From Phycisphaerae bacterium (lineage in GTDB: Bacteria > Planctomycetota > Phycisphaerae > UBA1845), in contig JAGFJJ010000005.1 in assembly GCA_024102815.1 (NCBI GenBank), positions 62,001 through 126,000 on the forward strand: 64,000 nt of DNA. The letters run 5' to 3'. Below, piece after piece: positions 27,106 to 35,845 of this stretch. Position numbers and translations under genes: made by a program. Positions within the stretch are counted from its first letter, which is position 1. Every line of letters starts with the position of its first letter. The notes below the pieces were generated by a model. It was not told the origin of the DNA and did no database searches. It worked only from the letters and a program-made list of their open reading frames with translations.

Positions 27106-28125
27106 ATGGACCCGGTCGTTCAGCCCGTTACCGACGCACACGCCATTCGAACCGTCCAGCAGCATATTCTGGAGCGACAGCGCGAGCGGTTCCCGCACGC
27201 TACCGGCGAATTCAGCTGGCTCCTCTCGGGAATCACCCTGGCCACGAAGATCATTGCGGATCACGTCCGGCGTGCCGGCTTGTGCAATATCCTCGGCGCC
27301 GCCAACAAGACCAACGTCCAGGGCGAGATCGTTCAGAAGCTGGACATCCTCGCCAACGAGACGATCCTCGCCTGCCTGGGCTATCGCGACAGCGTTGGCA
27401 TCATGGTTTCCGAGGAGGACGACGAACCGCATATCATTAAGGAACTTGACGGCCGTTCGAAGTACATTGTCCTGTTCGATCCGCTCGACGGCAGCAGCAA
27501 TATCGACGTTAACGTGTCCATCGGGACGATCTTCTCCATCCTCCAGCGCCGTTCGGATATTCGTAACGGCTCGGCCATGGACCACATCCTCCAGCCCGGC
27601 GTGCACCAGATCGCGGCAGGCTATGTCATTTACAGCAGCAGCACCGTGATGTGCTACACGACCGGCGACGGCGTGCACATGTTCACGCTCGACCCGTCGA
27701 TCGGCGCGTTCCGCCTGAGCAAAGAGAATCTTCGTATGCCTGCGGCCGGCAAGACGTACAGCGTGAACGAAGCCTACCGAAGCCAGTTCCCCAAAGGCGT
27801 GCAGGATTATCTGGACTGGACCAAGAGCGAAGAAACGGGGTACAGCCTGCGCTACATCGGTTCGCTCGTGGCGGATTTTCACCGCACGCTGCTCAAAGGT
27901 GGCGTGTTCCTGTATCCACCGACGAAAAAGGCCCCGCGCGGCAAGCTGCGGCTGTTGTATGAGGCCAATCCGCTGGCCTTCATCGCCGAGCAGGCCGGGG
28001 GAGTCGCCACGGACGGCATGCACCGCATTCTCGAACGTGTTCCGACATCTTTGCACGAACGGACCTCCCTGATCATCGGCAGCGCTGACGAAGTCGGGCG
28101 TGTGGCCACATTCTGGAAGCGGTAG
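27106..28125 (+). CDS. fbp: Fructose-1,6-bisphosphatase, class I
   Basis: ATG 27106 has GGGAG 8 nt upstream and gives 339 residues, the usual class I size. It hydrolyses fructose 1,6-bisphosphate in gluconeogenesis (and in carbon fixation cycles where present). Metal ligands are visible in SEEDD near residue 98 and DPLDGSSNIDVN near 124. Substrate residues lie in the YVIYSSSTVM, YIGSLVADFHRTL and YPPTKKAPRGKLRLLYEANP regions. Intergenic bases lie on both sides, so it is likely monocistronic. Confidence 0.95.
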   Translation: MDPVVQPVTDAHAIRTVQQHILERQRERFPHATGEFSWLLSGITLATKIIADHVRRAGLCNILGAANKTNVQGEIVQKLDILANETILACLGYRDSVGIMVSEEDDEPHIIKELDGRSKYIVLFDPLDGSSNIDVNVSIGTIFSILQRRSDIRNGSAMDHILQPGVHQIAAGYVIYSSSTVMCYTTGDGVHMFTLDPSIGAFRLSKENLRMPAAGKTYSVNEAYRSQFPKGVQDYLDWTKSEETGYSLRYIGSLVADFHRTLLKGGVFLYPPTKKAPRGKLRLLYEANPLAFIAEQAGGVATDGMHRILERVPTSLHERTSLIIGSADEVGRVATFWKR

Positions 28126-28204
28126 GGGCCTTCGCGTCGTTTCCTGCACCCGCGCTTTGAGAATGTAACGACCCCAGCCCGACGCCCATGTTGCGTTGCT
28201 TTTC

Positions 28205-28233
28205 TTGAATGCCCTTGTACCCGTATCTATAAT
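28205..28233 (+). promoter_or_regulatory. Strong sigma70-like promoter
   Basis: TTGAAT (28205-28210), exactly 17 nt, then a perfect TATAAT (28228-28233). The -35 element matches four of six bases. It lies upstream of the Fis-like gene and predicts a 5' leader of about 185 nt. Confidence 0.7.
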
Positions 28234-28426
28234 CCCGCCGAACAGGGAAACGCGTCGTGGGACTCCGCGGGCGCGGATTACACGGAAGTAAACTGAGCGA
28301 TGGGCTGATCGCGAGCCGACAATCGCTTTCGGGCTCCATGCACAACCAGAACAAGTGAGCGGGTTACCTCCGCCAATGGATTGGGCAATGAACGGAGGCC
28401 CCGACAGTTAAACCGAGGTGCCGACC

Positions 28427-28699
28427 ATGAACGCAAGTTATTTCGAAGGTACGCTGGGATCGAATCCGGTTGGCCATCAGGTCGAGGAGCCGCCGGCCAT
28501 GGAAAATACGGGAACTGGTTCGCTGGACGAGATCCTGACGCGCATCGAGCGGCGCGAGATTCTGGCGGCACTCGAGCGTGCCCAGGGTCAACGGACCAAG
28601 GCTGCCCGAATGCTGGGCATCTCTCGGAGCCGGCTTTATCGCCGCATGGAAGCTCTGGGGATCGACCCCAAGGACTCCGACGGAAACACCGCCGAGTAG
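28427..28699 (+). CDS. Fis-type helix-turn-helix DNA-binding protein
   Basis: ATG 28427 has GAGG about 7 nt upstream and gives 90 residues. The C-terminal half (about residues 33-80) is the Fis-family HTH that also ends NtrC-type activators: IERREILAALERAQGQRT, then KAARMLGISRSRLYRRMEALGI. The N-terminal part is disordered. No AAA+ or receiver domain is attached, so it is either a small nucleoid/regulatory protein or a free HTH that pairs with a separate activator. A strong promoter is located upstream. Confidence 0.82.
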   Translation: MNASYFEGTLGSNPVGHQVEEPPAMENTGTGSLDEILTRIERREILAALERAQGQRTKAARMLGISRSRLYRRMEALGIDPKDSDGNTAE

Positions 28700-28770
28700 C
28701 CGACGGGACCGAAGCGAGTCGCCCTTGCTATCCCCACACATCGTGCCTATTTCCCTCGGAATCAGGTATT

Positions 28771-28792
28771 GCCCGATCCCCGAGGATCGGGC
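28771..28792. repeat. Perfect 9-bp palindrome hairpin
   Basis: GCCCGATCC and GGATCGGGC are perfectly complementary around the tetraloop CCGA. It ends about 6 nt before the ribosome site of the next gene. There is no T-run on the plus strand, so a terminator is unlikely; it could sequester or punctuate, or be a dispersed palindromic repeat. Confidence 0.6.
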
Positions 28793-28809
28793 GTTCGAGG
28801 TGAGTGTGC

Positions 28810-29208
28810 ATGTCGCCTGAGGACCTGCGGTCCTCGATTCCCGACCGAGCCCGCCTCTGGATCGGTGGACATGACCGCTCCGCGCGGCAATTCATTCATT
28901 CATTGGTCGCGAATTGCTCCCGGCCCCCGACCGGGCCCGTTGACTTGGCTATCATTACAGCTGCCTCTCCTGACGAAACGACCTACTTTGCCGAAAAGTT
29001 GATTAGCAGGCTGGTTCCCGGTCACCAGTTGTGGGTTGTGCTTCCGTCGCCTGCTTCCGAGTTCGCAGGGCACGAGCAGAAATCCAGCGAAATCGTCCCC
29101 AGAATTACCTCTCTTGGTCTCCACCATGTCGATACGTGCGAAGTCGATCCGGCCTGGTTGATTGCCCGTTTCTCCTTGCGTTCCGAATCGCAGAAGTCGG
29201 GCCCCTGA
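28810..29208 (+). CDS. Hypothetical protein, unknown
   Basis: ATG 28810 has GAGGTGA 6 nt upstream and gives 132 residues; an in-frame GTG at 28804 would add two. The sequence is a small alpha/beta domain: a Trp-Ile-Gly-Gly-His segment near residue 17, then LAIITAASPDETTYFAEKLI and LWVVLPSPASEF near residues 45-85, so it alternates strands and helices like a Rossmann or flavodoxin piece but without a diagnostic motif. The frame is convergent with the oxidoreductase at 29285. Function is unknown. Confidence 0.6.
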   Translation: MSPEDLRSSIPDRARLWIGGHDRSARQFIHSLVANCSRPPTGPVDLAIITAASPDETTYFAEKLISRLVPGHQLWVVLPSPASEFAGHEQKSSEIVPRITSLGLHHVDTCEVDPAWLIARFSLRSESQKSGP

Positions 29209-29284
29209 CCCGCCGTACGGCCGCTGCCACAGTCTTCCGGCCGCGGAACGCACAATTGTTCGAACTCGCCGGCCGGAAACTCGG

Positions 29285-30253
29285 TTAGCGATTGAACGTT
29301 GCCAAAACCTGGTCCATCACCCAGTTGGTTCGCGCGGCCGAGTCTCCTGTCGAGGGGCATGTGTTCCGTCCGAGGAGTTGGTCAACAACAGTCTGGATGA
29401 GCGGCTGATGGATGCTCGGCGGATGGGGGATGTCGAAGTACTCGGTGTGTCCGGCGCGATGAAGCTGGATCGGGTCGGTCCAGAACGTGGGGACGGAGAT
29501 AGCACCCGCCGTCCCCTCGATCATGATACGGTCCATGTCACGCGAGGCGTTGAAGTGCCAGGAGCCGGTGCCCTGCACACCGGTGGCGTGTTCGAACGCG
29601 AGTACGACGGCATCCTCCACTTCATACTGGCCGCCCTGGTTGGCCGCAAACCCGGCCGCGCGGACGATGGGCCCGAAGAACCAGTCGAGCAGATCAAGTG
29701 TATGTGACCCCAGATCGACGAATAGCCCGCCGCCGGATTCCTCCCGGCGGAAGCGCCACGGCAGGTGATTTCGGTCATATTGACCCGGCTTGTAGTGGAG
29801 CGTTACGGCCACGGATAGCACACGCCCGATCGCCCCGTCGTCCAACAACGACTTCACCCGGATGAACTTCGGCAGCGCCCGCCGGTAATAGGCCACGAAC
29901 AGCGGTATGCCTGCGACACGGAACGCCTGGATCATTGCCAGGCACTCTTCGTGATTCCGCGCCATGGGCTTCTCGATCAACGCGGGCTTTCCGACCGCGG
30001 CGACCTGTCGGGCGAGTTCGAGATGGCTGCCCGGCGGCGTGGCAATGTAGACGGCGTCAACCTCGTTGTCGTGGATCAGCGCCTCGACCCGGTCGTACCA
30101 GCGGGGCACGCCGTGGCGAGCGGCGTAGTCGGCGGCTTTGGCTCCGTCGCGGCGCATGACGGCGACGAGCGCCGAGTCGCGGGCGTTCTGAAACCCCGGC
30201 CCGCTCTTGCGCTCGGTCACGTCACCGCATCCGATGATGCCCCAGCGAATCAT
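29285..30253 (-). CDS. Gfo/Idh/MocA-family oxidoreductase
   Basis: ATG 30253 begins directly with the dinucleotide motif (IRWGIIGCGDV) and gives 322 residues. The Rossmann domain shows AVMRRD and DAVYIATPPGSHLEL, then EKPMA near residue 95 with the catalytic-type Lys. The second domain carries GGGLFVDLGSHTLDLLDWF, with the His that polarises substrates. These enzymes oxidise or reduce sugar-like substrates with NAD(P). The substrate cannot be told. The upstream 30254-30506 region holds repeat DNA rather than coding sequence. Confidence 0.9.
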   Translation of the reverse strand: MIRWGIIGCGDVTERKSGPGFQNARDSALVAVMRRDGAKAADYAARHGVPRWYDRVEALIHDNEVDAVYIATPPGSHLELARQVAAVGKPALIEKPMARNHEECLAMIQAFRVAGIPLFVAYYRRALPKFIRVKSLLDDGAIGRVLSVAVTLHYKPGQYDRNHLPWRFRREESGGGLFVDLGSHTLDLLDWFFGPIVRAAGFAANQGGQYEVEDAVVLAFEHATGVQGTGSWHFNASRDMDRIMIEGTAGAISVPTFWTDPIQLHRAGHTEYFDIPHPPSIHQPLIQTVVDQLLGRNTCPSTGDSAARTNWVMDQVLATFNR

Positions 30254-30268
30254 GCGGGCAGTGTGGGG

Positions 30269-30346
30269 CGAGAAGAGGCAATAGGCAATGGGCAACAGGC
30301 AATAGGAAGTGGCTACGAAGCCACGCAGCGACGAAGTCACGAAGGG
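30269..30346. repeat. Dispersed intergenic repeat, copy 1
   Basis: Read on the minus strand this contains the runs CCACTTCCTATTGCCT and the tandem CTTCGTxxCTTCGT, which recur on the plus strand at 43651-43710. It also has internal near-repeats of TATTGCC/TGTTGCC. The two copies are similar, not identical. Confidence 0.6.
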
Positions 30347-30402
30347 GAACGAGCCGCTGCCGGCGCCATCCCGTTGTTCGCCTGGCGAGCCGCAGGCGGC
30401 AC

Positions 30403-30423
30403 TCCTTTACGCGAAGCGTCAAG
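30403..30423. repeat. Imperfect palindrome
   Basis: CCTT-T-ACGC pairs with GCGT-C-AAGG around GAA, with one mismatch. It lies in the 253-bp gap between the oxidoreductase and hydrolase genes together with further GC-rich inverted sequence (GGTCCTC / GAGGACC). Confidence 0.4.
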
Positions 30424-30506
30424 GATCAGCCTGAGCGGTCCTCTGAGGGTCAAACGCGCTCCACGACCTCGGAGGACCCTCCGGCGGGAAATGAGGACTG
30501 GGGAAC

Positions 30507-31277
30507 TCAGTCTCCCGCACCGCGAAGAGCGACGAGGAACGCCTCCGCCACCAGCGCATTGCCGGCCGCGCTGAGATGATTGCAGTTGGCGTAGTTGGCG
30601 ATGTCGCTTTGGAGTTCGTCGCCGGCCGCGGCGACATCGACCAGTGTCGCTCCTCCCTCAGCAGCCGCCGCACGAATGCGTTCGTTTAATGCCGCGATGT
30701 AATCGTTTGCTCGCCGGGCCTGTGCGGGCAGGATCACGTCCAACAGCAGCGCTTTGCACCAGGCGAAGTCCTCGCGAATCGGGTAGTAGGTCGCGATGAA
30801 CACTTCCAGTCCCGCGTCTTTCGCCCGTTGGACAACGTCCTCCAGATGCGCCTGCGTCCGATCGAGTTGATCCACCAGTTCGGCGGTATACGGGTAGTCG
30901 GCGTCGAGCGGAGAATGAAGCAGCAGCGGGTCATGCTCGCGGATGTATTGAATGACGTCGGCCCCGCCCTCCCAGAAGAGCAGCGTGCGTGCGTTAGGAT
31001 AGAGTCGCTGGTCCAGAAGTTCGACAAATCGATCCCGGCCCGCGCCGCTGGTCTCGCCTCCATGAGACTCGACGGCCAATGATGATGCAGGCTCGCCGAG
31101 GCGTTCCATCAGCCGACCGGGATAGCCTTCGTCGCCGCCGCGGCTGGTGGAGTCCCCAAAGGCAATGTAGCGCACGTTGGGATCAGGCAGCGGCAGGGCG
31201 GCGCATCCGGGAAGCAGGAAGAGAACCAAACCAGCCGCAGCGAGCGGCGCGCGAGTATTTCCGGCGTGACAAATCAC
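30507..31277 (-). CDS. SGNH/GDSL-type hydrolase lipoprotein
   Basis: From GTG 31277 the product has 256 residues. The lipobox LLPGC (Cys about 25) indicates lipid anchoring. Block I is FGDSTS (nucleophile Ser), a GG-x-D-type block follows near residue 105 (EGGADVI), and the catalytic pair appears as NHLSAAGN near residue 235, with Asn before His where Asp-x-x-His is more usual. The fold is alpha/beta SGNH. Esterase activity is likely, but the substrate is unknown. The upstream gene start is uncertain. Confidence 0.78.
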   Translation of the reverse strand: MICHAGNTRAPLAAAGLVLFLLPGCAALPLPDPNVRYIAFGDSTSRGGDEGYPGRLMERLGEPASSLAVESHGGETSGAGRDRFVELLDQRLYPNARTLLFWEGGADVIQYIREHDPLLLHSPLDADYPYTAELVDQLDRTQAHLEDVVQRAKDAGLEVFIATYYPIREDFAWCKALLLDVILPAQARRANDYIAALNERIRAAAAEGGATLVDVAAAGDELQSDIANYANCNHLSAAGNALVAEAFLVALRGAGD

Positions 31278-31358
31278 CTTGCAAGCGATCCGATCGTCGA
31301 GAACGTTGTACGTATCAAATTCGTCGGCTCCGGATCGTCCGCGGGCCGCAGTCTCGGC

Positions 31359-31841
31359 TCAATTCGGCGTCAATTCCAGCGTGTAGTCCAGCGTGACGCC
31401 TTCCTCGGTCGTGCCGATGCGAATCTCGCAGCTTCCCCGCGTCCAGAACCGGCTCAGCGACCAGGTATTCGTGCCCACCTGATCGCCGCAGAAGTTGCTC
31501 TGGCCGCAGAGAATCCAAAGGTGGGCTTCGCTGTCGCTGGTCACGCGGATGGTCATGCCCAGGCTGGCGTTCACGAAGAGTACGTGGTTGGCCTCGGTGG
31601 GATACCATCCTCCGCAGACCTCGCCTTCCTGCTGGCCGGTCGTCGTTCCGATGCGCGTGGCGAGCTCGAAGGCCGTCCCGACGGTGACCTCCTCGTTCAT
31701 CAGGTCGTCGCCGGACATGTTGTCGTTGGCGTTGTCATTTGAATTGCCGCCAGGGGCAACGACCGTAACACAGCCGGCGGCGATCAGCCCGAAGGCCATC
31801 AGAAAGGCGGAAAGGGCGGTAAGCCCTGTGAGCTTGCGCAT
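31359..31841 (-). CDS. Putative lipoprotein, unknown
   Basis: ATG 31841 has GGAG about 9 nt upstream and gives 160 residues. The signal ends in lipobox IAAGC, followed by a Gly/Asn/Asp-rich linker ([11 protein letters not shown]) that is likely to be flexible. The domain is beta-rich and has four to five Cys (including [16 protein letters not shown] and GSCEI) that may form disulfides. No family was recognised. Confidence 0.75.
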   Translation of the reverse strand: MRKLTGLTALSAFLMAFGLIAAGCVTVVAPGGNSNDNANDNMSGDDLMNEEVTVGTAFELATRIGTTTGQQEGEVCGGWYPTEANHVLFVNASLGMTIRVTSDSEAHLWILCGQSNFCGDQVGTNTWSLSRFWTRGSCEIRIGTTEEGVTLDYTLELTPN

Positions 31842-32093
31842 CTTACGTGCTCCGTAGAATTACTGGGTAGGTTGGCCGTCGGAGACCCGAGCCGACGGAC
31901 GAGTTGGGTTTTTGGCGGAAATGGCCCGTTGTGTCAACCCCGAACGTTGCGAGGGAGCCTTCGGGATCTTCATTCCAAGCGATTCGCTTCACGACATGGC
32001 ACGGGCCGTGCTTGCGCAACGCCGGCGGTAGCTAGTAGACCGCATAGCGATTACCCTGTCGCCGGACAAGTCAGGCCCAAGCGGGAGTGTTTA
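31842..32093. other. Intergenic region before nuoC
   Basis: This 252-bp gap separates the divergent lipoprotein gene from the nuo block. It contains a short palindrome GCACGGGCCGTGC near 32000. I found no convincing -35/-10 pair, so the nuo promoter is unassigned. Confidence 0.4.
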
Positions 32094-32627
32094 ATGGCAC
32101 CGGAAGAAGTCTGTCGGCTGTTGAAGGAGAGGTTCGGGGACGCCATTCTCGACGCCGCGGTTGAAGGCGGTCATCCGCAGTCAGAGGTCACACCCGGCCG
32201 CTGGCCGGAGGTTGCCCAGTTTCTCCGAGACGAACCCCGGCTCCGGCTGAACCTGCTGCGCTCGATTACGGCACTTGACCTGATCGCGGACGACAAGCTG
32301 GCCTGCGTGTACGACTTGCAGAGTGTCTCGCTGGATCGGCTTGGGGATCTGGTTCGCGCAACGACGGAGTTCGCGGTGAAGGTAGCGGTTCCGCGAAGTG
32401 TTCCACGAATTCCTACAGTGTCGCACGTATGGCCCGCGGCGGACTGGCACGAACGGGAGGCGTACGACCTCATGGGGATCGTGTTTGAGGGACACCCCGA
32501 TCTGCGGCGGATCCTCTGTGCCGACGACTGGGAAGGGCACCCGCTGCGCAAGGACTACGAATTTCCGATGGAGTACCACGGCATCCCGGCCACGACCGAG
32601 TACGAGCTGCCCAATCCGACGCACTAG
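32094..32627 (+). CDS. nuoC: NADH-quinone oxidoreductase subunit C
   Basis: ATG 32094 has GGGAG 7 nt upstream, giving 177 residues. This 30 kDa-type subunit belongs to the peripheral arm of complex I, next to NuoD. The family signature [21 protein letters not shown] is visible near residue 122, followed by [14 protein letters not shown]. It is the first gene of the nuo block and is not fused to NuoD. There is no nuoA or nuoB before it. Confidence 0.95.
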   Translation: MAPEEVCRLLKERFGDAILDAAVEGGHPQSEVTPGRWPEVAQFLRDEPRLRLNLLRSITALDLIADDKLACVYDLQSVSLDRLGDLVRATTEFAVKVAVPRSVPRIPTVSHVWPAADWHEREAYDLMGIVFEGHPDLRRILCADDWEGHPLRKDYEFPMEYHGIPATTEYELPNPTH

Positions 32628-32713
32628 TGAAAGCAGCAGGCGACGGGGGAAAGGTAACCGGAGCGAAGGTGACGAGGCTGCGAGGCTGATCCCAGCGCTG
32701 GCAAAGGCGAATC

Positions 32714-33913
32714 ATGACGCAAACCATACTGCAATCCCAACCGGATGTTCTGATCGATATGGAGCGCTCCGAGCAGGGTGACCTGCGGACCGAGGAGATG
32801 CTGGTCAACATGGGCCCGCAGCATCCGTCGACGCACGGCGTGCTCCGCGTCGTGCTGCGCACCGACGGGGAGATGGTGCTCGAAGCGGTTCCCCACGTTG
32901 GCTATCTTCACCGGTGCGCCGAGAAGATCGGCGAGAACCTTCAGCCGTACCAATACATTCCCTACACCGACCGCATGGACTACCTCGCGGGGATGAACAA
33001 CAACCAGGGCTACGCGCTCGCGGTCGAGCGGCTGGCGGGGTTGGAAGTGCCGCCTCGGGGGAAGGCCATCAGGGTGATCTTTGCGGAGCTGAATCGCATC
33101 GCTTCGCACCTCGTGGCGCTGGGCACCTACGGCCTGGATATGGGCGCTTTCACGCCGTTTCTCTATTGCTTCCGCGAGCGGGAAATGATCCTCGATCTGT
33201 TCGAGGCCGCCTGCGGAGCGCGGCTGACGTACAGCTATCTCACCATCGGCGGCGTTCATAACGACCTCCCGGAGGGATGGGTGGAGCGCTGCCGGGAGTT
33301 TCTAGACTACTTCGGACCGAAGATCGACGACTACAACAACCTGCTCAGCTACAACCACATTTTCGTGAAACGGACCGGCCGGGTGGGGGTGATCAGCCCG
33401 GAAGACGCGGTGGCGTTCGGTCTGACCGGCGTGTGCCTGCGGGCCAGCGGTGTTCGCTGGGATCTGCGAAAAGTCCTGCCGTACGACGGTTACGAGCAGT
33501 ACGAGTTCGAGGTGCCCATCGGCCAGGACGGCGGGACCAATGGTTTCCCCAAGGGAGTGGTTCGGGGCGACTCCTGGAACCGTTACTTCGTCCGGGTGCT
33601 GGAAATGGTCCAGTCCGTGCGGATTATCCGCCAGGCACTGGATCGCCTTCCCGACGGCAACGTGGTCCATCCCAAGAGCAAGACGACCAGGCTTCCCGCC
33701 GACGAGGTCTACGTTGAGGTGGAAAACCCGCGAGGACAGCTTGGCTTCTACGTCCGAGGCGACGGCTCGGCCATACCCTATCGAGTCAAGGCCCGCGGAC
33801 CGAGCTTCTGCAACCTGTGCATCACGACTCACGTCTGCCGGAACATCCTGCTGGCAGATGTTCCCGCGATCATCGGCAGCATTGATATCGTGATGGGCGA
33901 GGTGGATCGGTAG
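32714..33913 (+). CDS. nuoD: NADH-quinone oxidoreductase subunit D
   Basis: The 399-residue 49 kDa-type subunit lines the quinone site in the peripheral arm. Typical stretches are NMGPQHPSTHGVLR near residue 31, HRCAEKIGENLQPYQYIPYTDRMDY near 69 (in part), GTYGLDMGAF near 137 and the C-terminal DIVMGEVDR. The quinone-site His and Tyr positions appear present. It follows nuoC after 86 bp and precedes nuoH after 238 bp. Confidence 0.95.
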   Translation: MTQTILQSQPDVLIDMERSEQGDLRTEEMLVNMGPQHPSTHGVLRVVLRTDGEMVLEAVPHVGYLHRCAEKIGENLQPYQYIPYTDRMDYLAGMNNNQGYALAVERLAGLEVPPRGKAIRVIFAELNRIASHLVALGTYGLDMGAFTPFLYCFREREMILDLFEAACGARLTYSYLTIGGVHNDLPEGWVERCREFLDYFGPKIDDYNNLLSYNHIFVKRTGRVGVISPEDAVAFGLTGVCLRASGVRWDLRKVLPYDGYEQYEFEVPIGQDGGTNGFPKGVVRGDSWNRYFVRVLEMVQSVRIIRQALDRLPDGNVVHPKSKTTRLPADEVYVEVENPRGQLGFYVRGDGSAIPYRVKARGPSFCNLCITTHVCRNILLADVPAIIGSIDIVMGEVDR

Positions 33914-34151
33914 GGCGCGGCTTTTCTTGCTCCATCTCCGAGTCTGGCTTGGAATTTGCAGAGGGAACTCGGCCGGTCGGAGGACACCGTGTCGAAGCGG
34001 AGGGAATCGCTGGTCGGCTGCGGTGGTATTTGGGTTGCCTGTACCCACCGTCGCGCCGCAGGCGGCGCTTTGCATGCGGCGGCGGCATCGTTAGTATTCG
34101 ATTCTCCCTCGACGAGGTCCTTGGCGTGGTCGGCCTTGGCGGAGTTGGTTG
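33914..34151. other. nuoD-nuoH intergenic with palindrome
   Basis: The 238-bp gap has no plausible gene. At 34053-34068 GCGCCG pairs with CGGCGC around CAGG. This is where nuoI or other subunits might be expected, but no Fe-S motif (CxxCxxCxxxCP) appears in any frame. Confidence 0.5.
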
Positions 34152-35828
34152 GTGACGCAGTTTACGGTTCCGTGGCAATCTCGTCCGGCGACGGACTACG
34201 GTTTCCCCGGTAAGGCTGTCGCCACGGGCGTCGGTCTGCTGGTGCTGGCTGTTGTCGGGTACGGTGTAAACCGCCTGTTACTCGGTGGGCATCCGGCTGG
34301 CACGCTGTTCCTGGCCATCGCCCCCGCGCTCACCGGCCTGCTCGCATTCCTGGCGCTGTTCATTTTCAGCACATGGCGAACATGGGGTGCGTTGCTCTAC
34401 CGCTTCGCGCTTCCCATCCTCATTGTCGCGGTGTTGGGGACCGGTGTTCTTGTCTATCTTGTCTTTGTATTGTGCGAATGGGTAACGGTTGACCTTGTCC
34501 AGGCGACCGGGGGGTATGCAGCGAGGACCTACTTCGGCGGGCCGCTCACGCTGGATGCCATTCAAAACGGCGCCCCATGGATGCCGGGTTGGCTCGCGGT
34601 CGTCATCTGGCCGCTTCAGTTCGCCCTGGTTCGAGATGTGATCGCCTTGCTGGCACTGGTAGGCCTGTTCAATATCGTGCCGGTTTTTCTGATCTGGTGG
34701 GAGCGCAAAGTCGCCGGGCGGATTCAGTCGCGCCTCGGGCCGATGCGCGTGGGCGGCTGGCACGGCTGGGCCCAGTCCTTTGCCGACGGCATCAAGCTGG
34801 TGCTCAAGGAAGACCTGATACCCGGTGAAGCGGATAAGCCGTTGTTCCGGCTGGCTCCGTACCTGACCATCGTGCCCACCATGGTGGCATTTCTCGCCCT
34901 GCCGATGGGTGTGACCTACGTCTTCCGCGAGCTGGACGTCGCCCTGGTGTTCATCCTCGGCGTGCTCGGGGTGGAGGTCGTCGGCGTGATCATGGCTGGG
35001 TGGGCATCGAACAACAAATGGAGTGTCTACGGTGCGATGCGCGAGGCCTGCCAGATGGTCTCGTACGAGATTCCCATGGGCATGGCCCTGCTCATCCCCG
35101 TTCTGCTGGCGGGCACGCTCAACCTCAGCCGTATCGGCGAGGCGCAGACGGGCGGCTGGTTCTCCTGGCTTGCGTTCTCCAATCCGTTCGCCTTCGGAGG
35201 GTTCGTGGCGTACTACGTGGCATCACTGGCAAGCTGCAAGCGGGCGCCATTCGACCTGCCCGAGGCCGAGAGCGAACTCGTTGCCGGCTTCCATACGGAG
35301 TACTCGGGTTTCCGCTGGGCGCTGTTCTTCTTCGCCGAGTACGCGGCCATGTTTGTGGTCTGCGGACTGGCGGTGATCCTCTTTCTCGGCGGCTGGAACT
35401 CGCCGCTACCCGTGGCGTGGGCGGCGTCGGTGACGGAATCACTGGGCAACAACATCTTCACCCGTGCGATCAACGGCCTGCTCTTCTCCGGGCCGGTTTG
35501 GTTCCTGGTCAAGACGCTGTTCCTGCTCTACGTGCAGATCTGGCTGCGCTGGACGCTGCCACGCATTCGTATCGACCAGGTGCTCTATGCGTGCGTGCAG
35601 GTGCTGCTGCCGTTGACCATGATCCTGCTGCTCGGCTCGACGCTGTGGATCTGGGCGTCGGAGGCGGGGAGCAGCGGCTGGAACATCTTCGACGGCGTTA
35701 TCAATGTGATTCTGGGCGTAGTCGGCATGCTGTTCCTGGCGGCGTTTTCGATCATCGCAGCATGGGGATTCTTCCACAGGCGGAAGTTGGTGGGGAACCT
35801 CGTGGTCGATCCGCTCCCGGGCGGGTAG
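34152..35828 (+). CDS. nuoH: NADH-quinone oxidoreductase subunit H, N-terminally extended
   Basis: GTG 34152 has GGCGGAG 7 nt upstream; a TTG at 34149 is the adjacent alternative. The product has about 558 residues, compared with about 325-430 normally. The core begins near residue 155 and shows WWERKVAGRIQSRLGPMRVG, QSFADGIKLVLKED and FDLPEAESELVAGFHTEYSG, the NuoH signatures that form the quinone chamber. The extra ~140 residues form three hydrophobic helices. The C-terminus also has extra helices (WASEAGSSGWN...). It sits between nuoD and nuoJ. Confidence 0.93.
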   Translation: MTQFTVPWQSRPATDYGFPGKAVATGVGLLVLAVVGYGVNRLLLGGHPAGTLFLAIAPALTGLLAFLALFIFSTWRTWGALLYRFALPILIVAVLGTGVLVYLVFVLCEWVTVDLVQATGGYAARTYFGGPLTLDAIQNGAPWMPGWLAVVIWPLQFALVRDVIALLALVGLFNIVPVFLIWWERKVAGRIQSRLGPMRVGGWHGWAQSFADGIKLVLKEDLIPGEADKPLFRLAPYLTIVPTMVAFLALPMGVTYVFRELDVALVFILGVLGVEVVGVIMAGWASNNKWSVYGAMREACQMVSYEIPMGMALLIPVLLAGTLNLSRIGEAQTGGWFSWLAFSNPFAFGGFVAYYVASLASCKRAPFDLPEAESELVAGFHTEYSGFRWALFFFAEYAAMFVVCGLAVILFLGGWNSPLPVAWAASVTESLGNNIFTRAINGLLFSGPVWFLVKTLFLLYVQIWLRWTLPRIRIDQVLYACVQVLLPLTMILLLGSTLWIWASEAGSSGWNIFDGVINVILGVVGMLFLAAFSIIAAWGFFHRRKLVGNLVVDPLPGG

Positions 35829-35845
35829 TGTTTTGTGACACGATC

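Noticed and set aside
35000-35845. Upstream extension of the nuoJ frame
   Set aside because: It overlaps nuoH and is Arg/Gly-rich; the nuoJ protein starts at ATG 35846.
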